From the NCBI GenBank assembly GCA_002421645.1, contig DIST01000019.1, positions 1 through 15,581 on the forward strand: DNA of 15,581 nt, in the 5' to 3' direction. A program made the position numbers and the translations under genes. This DNA is from Flavobacterium sp. UBA6203. Its GTDB lineage: Bacteria > Bacteroidota > Bacteroidia > Flavobacteriales > Flavobacteriaceae. Position 1 is the stretch's first letter. Each line of letters begins with the position of its first letter. Below the pieces are notes generated by a model, which had not been told where the DNA came from, did no database searches, and saw only the letters and a list, made by a program, of their open reading frames with translations. Positions 14,287-15,581 of this stretch are shown piece by piece.

Positions 14287-15581
14287 TTAAAATTTATAAC
14301 GTAACGAAGTTAAAATTTGTCTTGGGGCAATAGGGTTTACGCTGTAATTTTCGTGTAAGGTATAATTTAACTCGTTGGTAATATTGGATAATTTGCAAAG
14401 TAAAGTAAAATCTTTCCAAGTATAGCCTAACGAAACATCAATCGTGGTATACCCGTCTACAGGAATTTCTCTATCCCAAACATTATTTGGATAAGCCGGA
14501 TTTACTTGATTGTTCCATCCGCCTAATCGGTCACCAATGTAGTTTCCAATAGCTCCAATCGATACATTTTTGAACATTCCGGTTGGAACCGTATAGAAGA
14601 AACTTAAGTTTGCTGTATGTTGCGGTGTTCTTACCAAACGATCGCCTTCGATAAAACTTCCAGTAGCACCAGTGGTTTTTGTGTATCGCATGTCGTTGTA
14701 GCTATAACCCGCCAATACTTTAAAATCGTCAATAGGGAAATATGTAATATCAAATTCAATTCCTTTACTTGTAGTTTCTCCGCTTAACGCTTTTACATTG
14801 GTGTTTGTGTTGAGGTTTCCATTTGCGTCAAATTCGGCAGTTTGTGCTAAATTGCTGTTTACAATTTGGTATAAAGTAACGTTTGTAGTTAATTTCCCTT
14901 TCCAAAATTCATTTTTAATTCCCGCTTCAATTTGGTCAATAATAGAAGGTTCAATAGCGTTGTTGTAAATGTCTACACCTGTATTTGGAGTAAAAGAATT
15001 AGAGTAACTCGAAAACAAAGTAATGTATTTAGTAGGTTGGTAAATCAATCCTATTTTAGGAGAAAAAGCTCTGTCGTTTCTAATAGTTTCCTCTGTAATG
15101 GTATTGGCTGTAATATTATGAGTTTCAGGTTTTGCTTCTTGGTACGAATAACGTAAACCTAATAACGCTTTAAATTTCTCTCCAAACGAAATCAAATCTT
15201 GAGCATAAACTCCCAAACGAGTCGTTTCTGTTTTTACGATTCTTGTTACTTCAGATGGCATAATTGGACCATCGTAAGTTGCATCATATAAAGCAGGATC
15301 AAAGATATTTACAGGATTAGCTGGATCTCCATAAATAGTTACAGTTACCGGATTTCCACTCACATCTAACACATCAGGATTAAAAAATCTAAAGGTATAA
15401 GTATCAGCATTAGAAATTTCGGTATCAATTCCTGTGAATAATTGGTGTTTGATTTTTCCAGTGGCAAAGTTTCCGTTTAAACTAATCTGATTGGCTAAAA
15501 TTTGTTCTACTGCTTTATTTCTTCCGTATGGACGATTCCAATCGCCATTTGCAGCCGGTTGAATACGTTCTGTTCCAATAG
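14287..15581 (-). CDS. TonB-dependent receptor, probably siderophore-type (5' end outside window)
   Basis: The last 430 codons are visible and the frame stays open to the right edge, so about 270-370 N-terminal residues (signal peptide and plug) are missing. An apparent GTG start at 15372 is not the true start, as the frame continues upstream. The visible part is the outer-membrane beta-barrel: alternating strands with aromatic girdles (for example TLFSSYSNSFTPNTG, LLGLRYSYQ), siderophore-receptor phrases such as GIEFDITYFPIDDF and TTIDVSLGYTWKDF, and the C-terminal LTSLRYKF strand ending in Phe for BAM recognition. The pairing with a PepSY gene supports ferric-siderophore uptake. The ligand cannot be told from the barrel alone. 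Confidence 0.9.
   Translation of the reverse strand, partial: IGTERIQPAANGDWNRPYGRNKAVEQILANQISLNGNFATGKIKHQLFTGIDTEISNADTYTFRFFNPDVLDVSGNPVTVTIYGDPANPVNIFDPALYDATYDGPIMPSEVTRIVKTETTRLGVYAQDLISFGEKFKALLGLRYSYQEAKPETHNITANTITEETIRNDRAFSPKIGLIYQPTKYITLFSSYSNSFTPNTGVDIYNNAIEPSIIDQIEAGIKNEFWKGKLTTNVTLYQIVNSNLAQTAEFDANGNLNTNTNVKALSGETTSKGIEFDITYFPIDDFKVLAGYSYNDMRYTKTTGATGSFIEGDRLVRTPQHTANLSFFYTVPTGMFKNVSIGAIGNYIGDRLGGWNNQVNPAYPNNVWDREIPVDGYTTIDVSLGYTWKDFTLLCKLSNITNELNYTLHENYSVNPIAPRQILTSLRYKF

Noticed and set aside
14287..15372. Complete receptor gene starting with GTG at 15372
   Set aside because: The frame is open to the window edge and reads a good barrel sequence upstream.

Overview
The window looks like chromosomal DNA of a member of the Flavobacteriaceae (Bacteroidota), most likely Flavobacterium or a close relative. 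The evidence is the AT-rich composition, flavobacterial protein families (DUF4268, DUF3810, PepSY next to a TonB receptor, the usual ECF sigma/four-TM protein/GumN trio), rare Shine-Dalgarno sequences, and several exact matches to the Bacteroidota -7 box TAnnTTTG upstream of genes.

Layout. The left edge (1-300) is the tail of an rRNA operon: a hairpin-rich spacer, a 5S rRNA gene and a strong terminator. A structured non-coding element (about 350-454) separates it from a convergent, tightly packed four-gene minus-strand operon (about 3125 down to 451): a lipoprotein MsrB, a DinB-fold protein, an NRDE/TANGO2 protein and an ATP-grasp ligase-like protein. A DUF4268 gene follows (minus), then on the plus strand a CoA-pyrophosphatase-type NUDIX hydrolase and a PlsC-like acyltransferase, ending in a bidirectional terminator. 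The next minus-strand operon (7316 down to 5321) encodes an ECF sigma factor, a four-TM protein and a TraB/GumN protein. After a repeat-bearing intergenic region come type II NADH dehydrogenase (plus) and a convergent DUF3810 HExxH membrane protein. The two stop codons of that pair are embedded in a short inverted/direct repeat cluster.

From 10045 onward lie two back-to-back antitoxin-toxin pairs: a RelB-like/RelE-ParE pair and an MntA/HepT pair. They run directly, with a 4-nt gap, into pepD (aminoacyl-histidine dipeptidase). After the pepD terminator come a REP-like palindromic element and an unrecognised three-TM protein. At the right edge, on the minus strand, are a PepSY-associated membrane protein and the C-terminal 430 residues of a TonB-dependent receptor, probably an iron/siderophore uptake pair.

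Most of the window is ordinary housekeeping DNA. The parts most worth a second look are the double toxin-antitoxin cassette fused transcriptionally to pepD, including a probably leaderless mntA; the msrB-dinB-NRDE-ATP-grasp operon, which may be a thiol/redox or heme-related pathway; the sigma/four-TM/GumN operon; the unrecognised three-TM protein; and four kinds of non-coding repeat or structured element.
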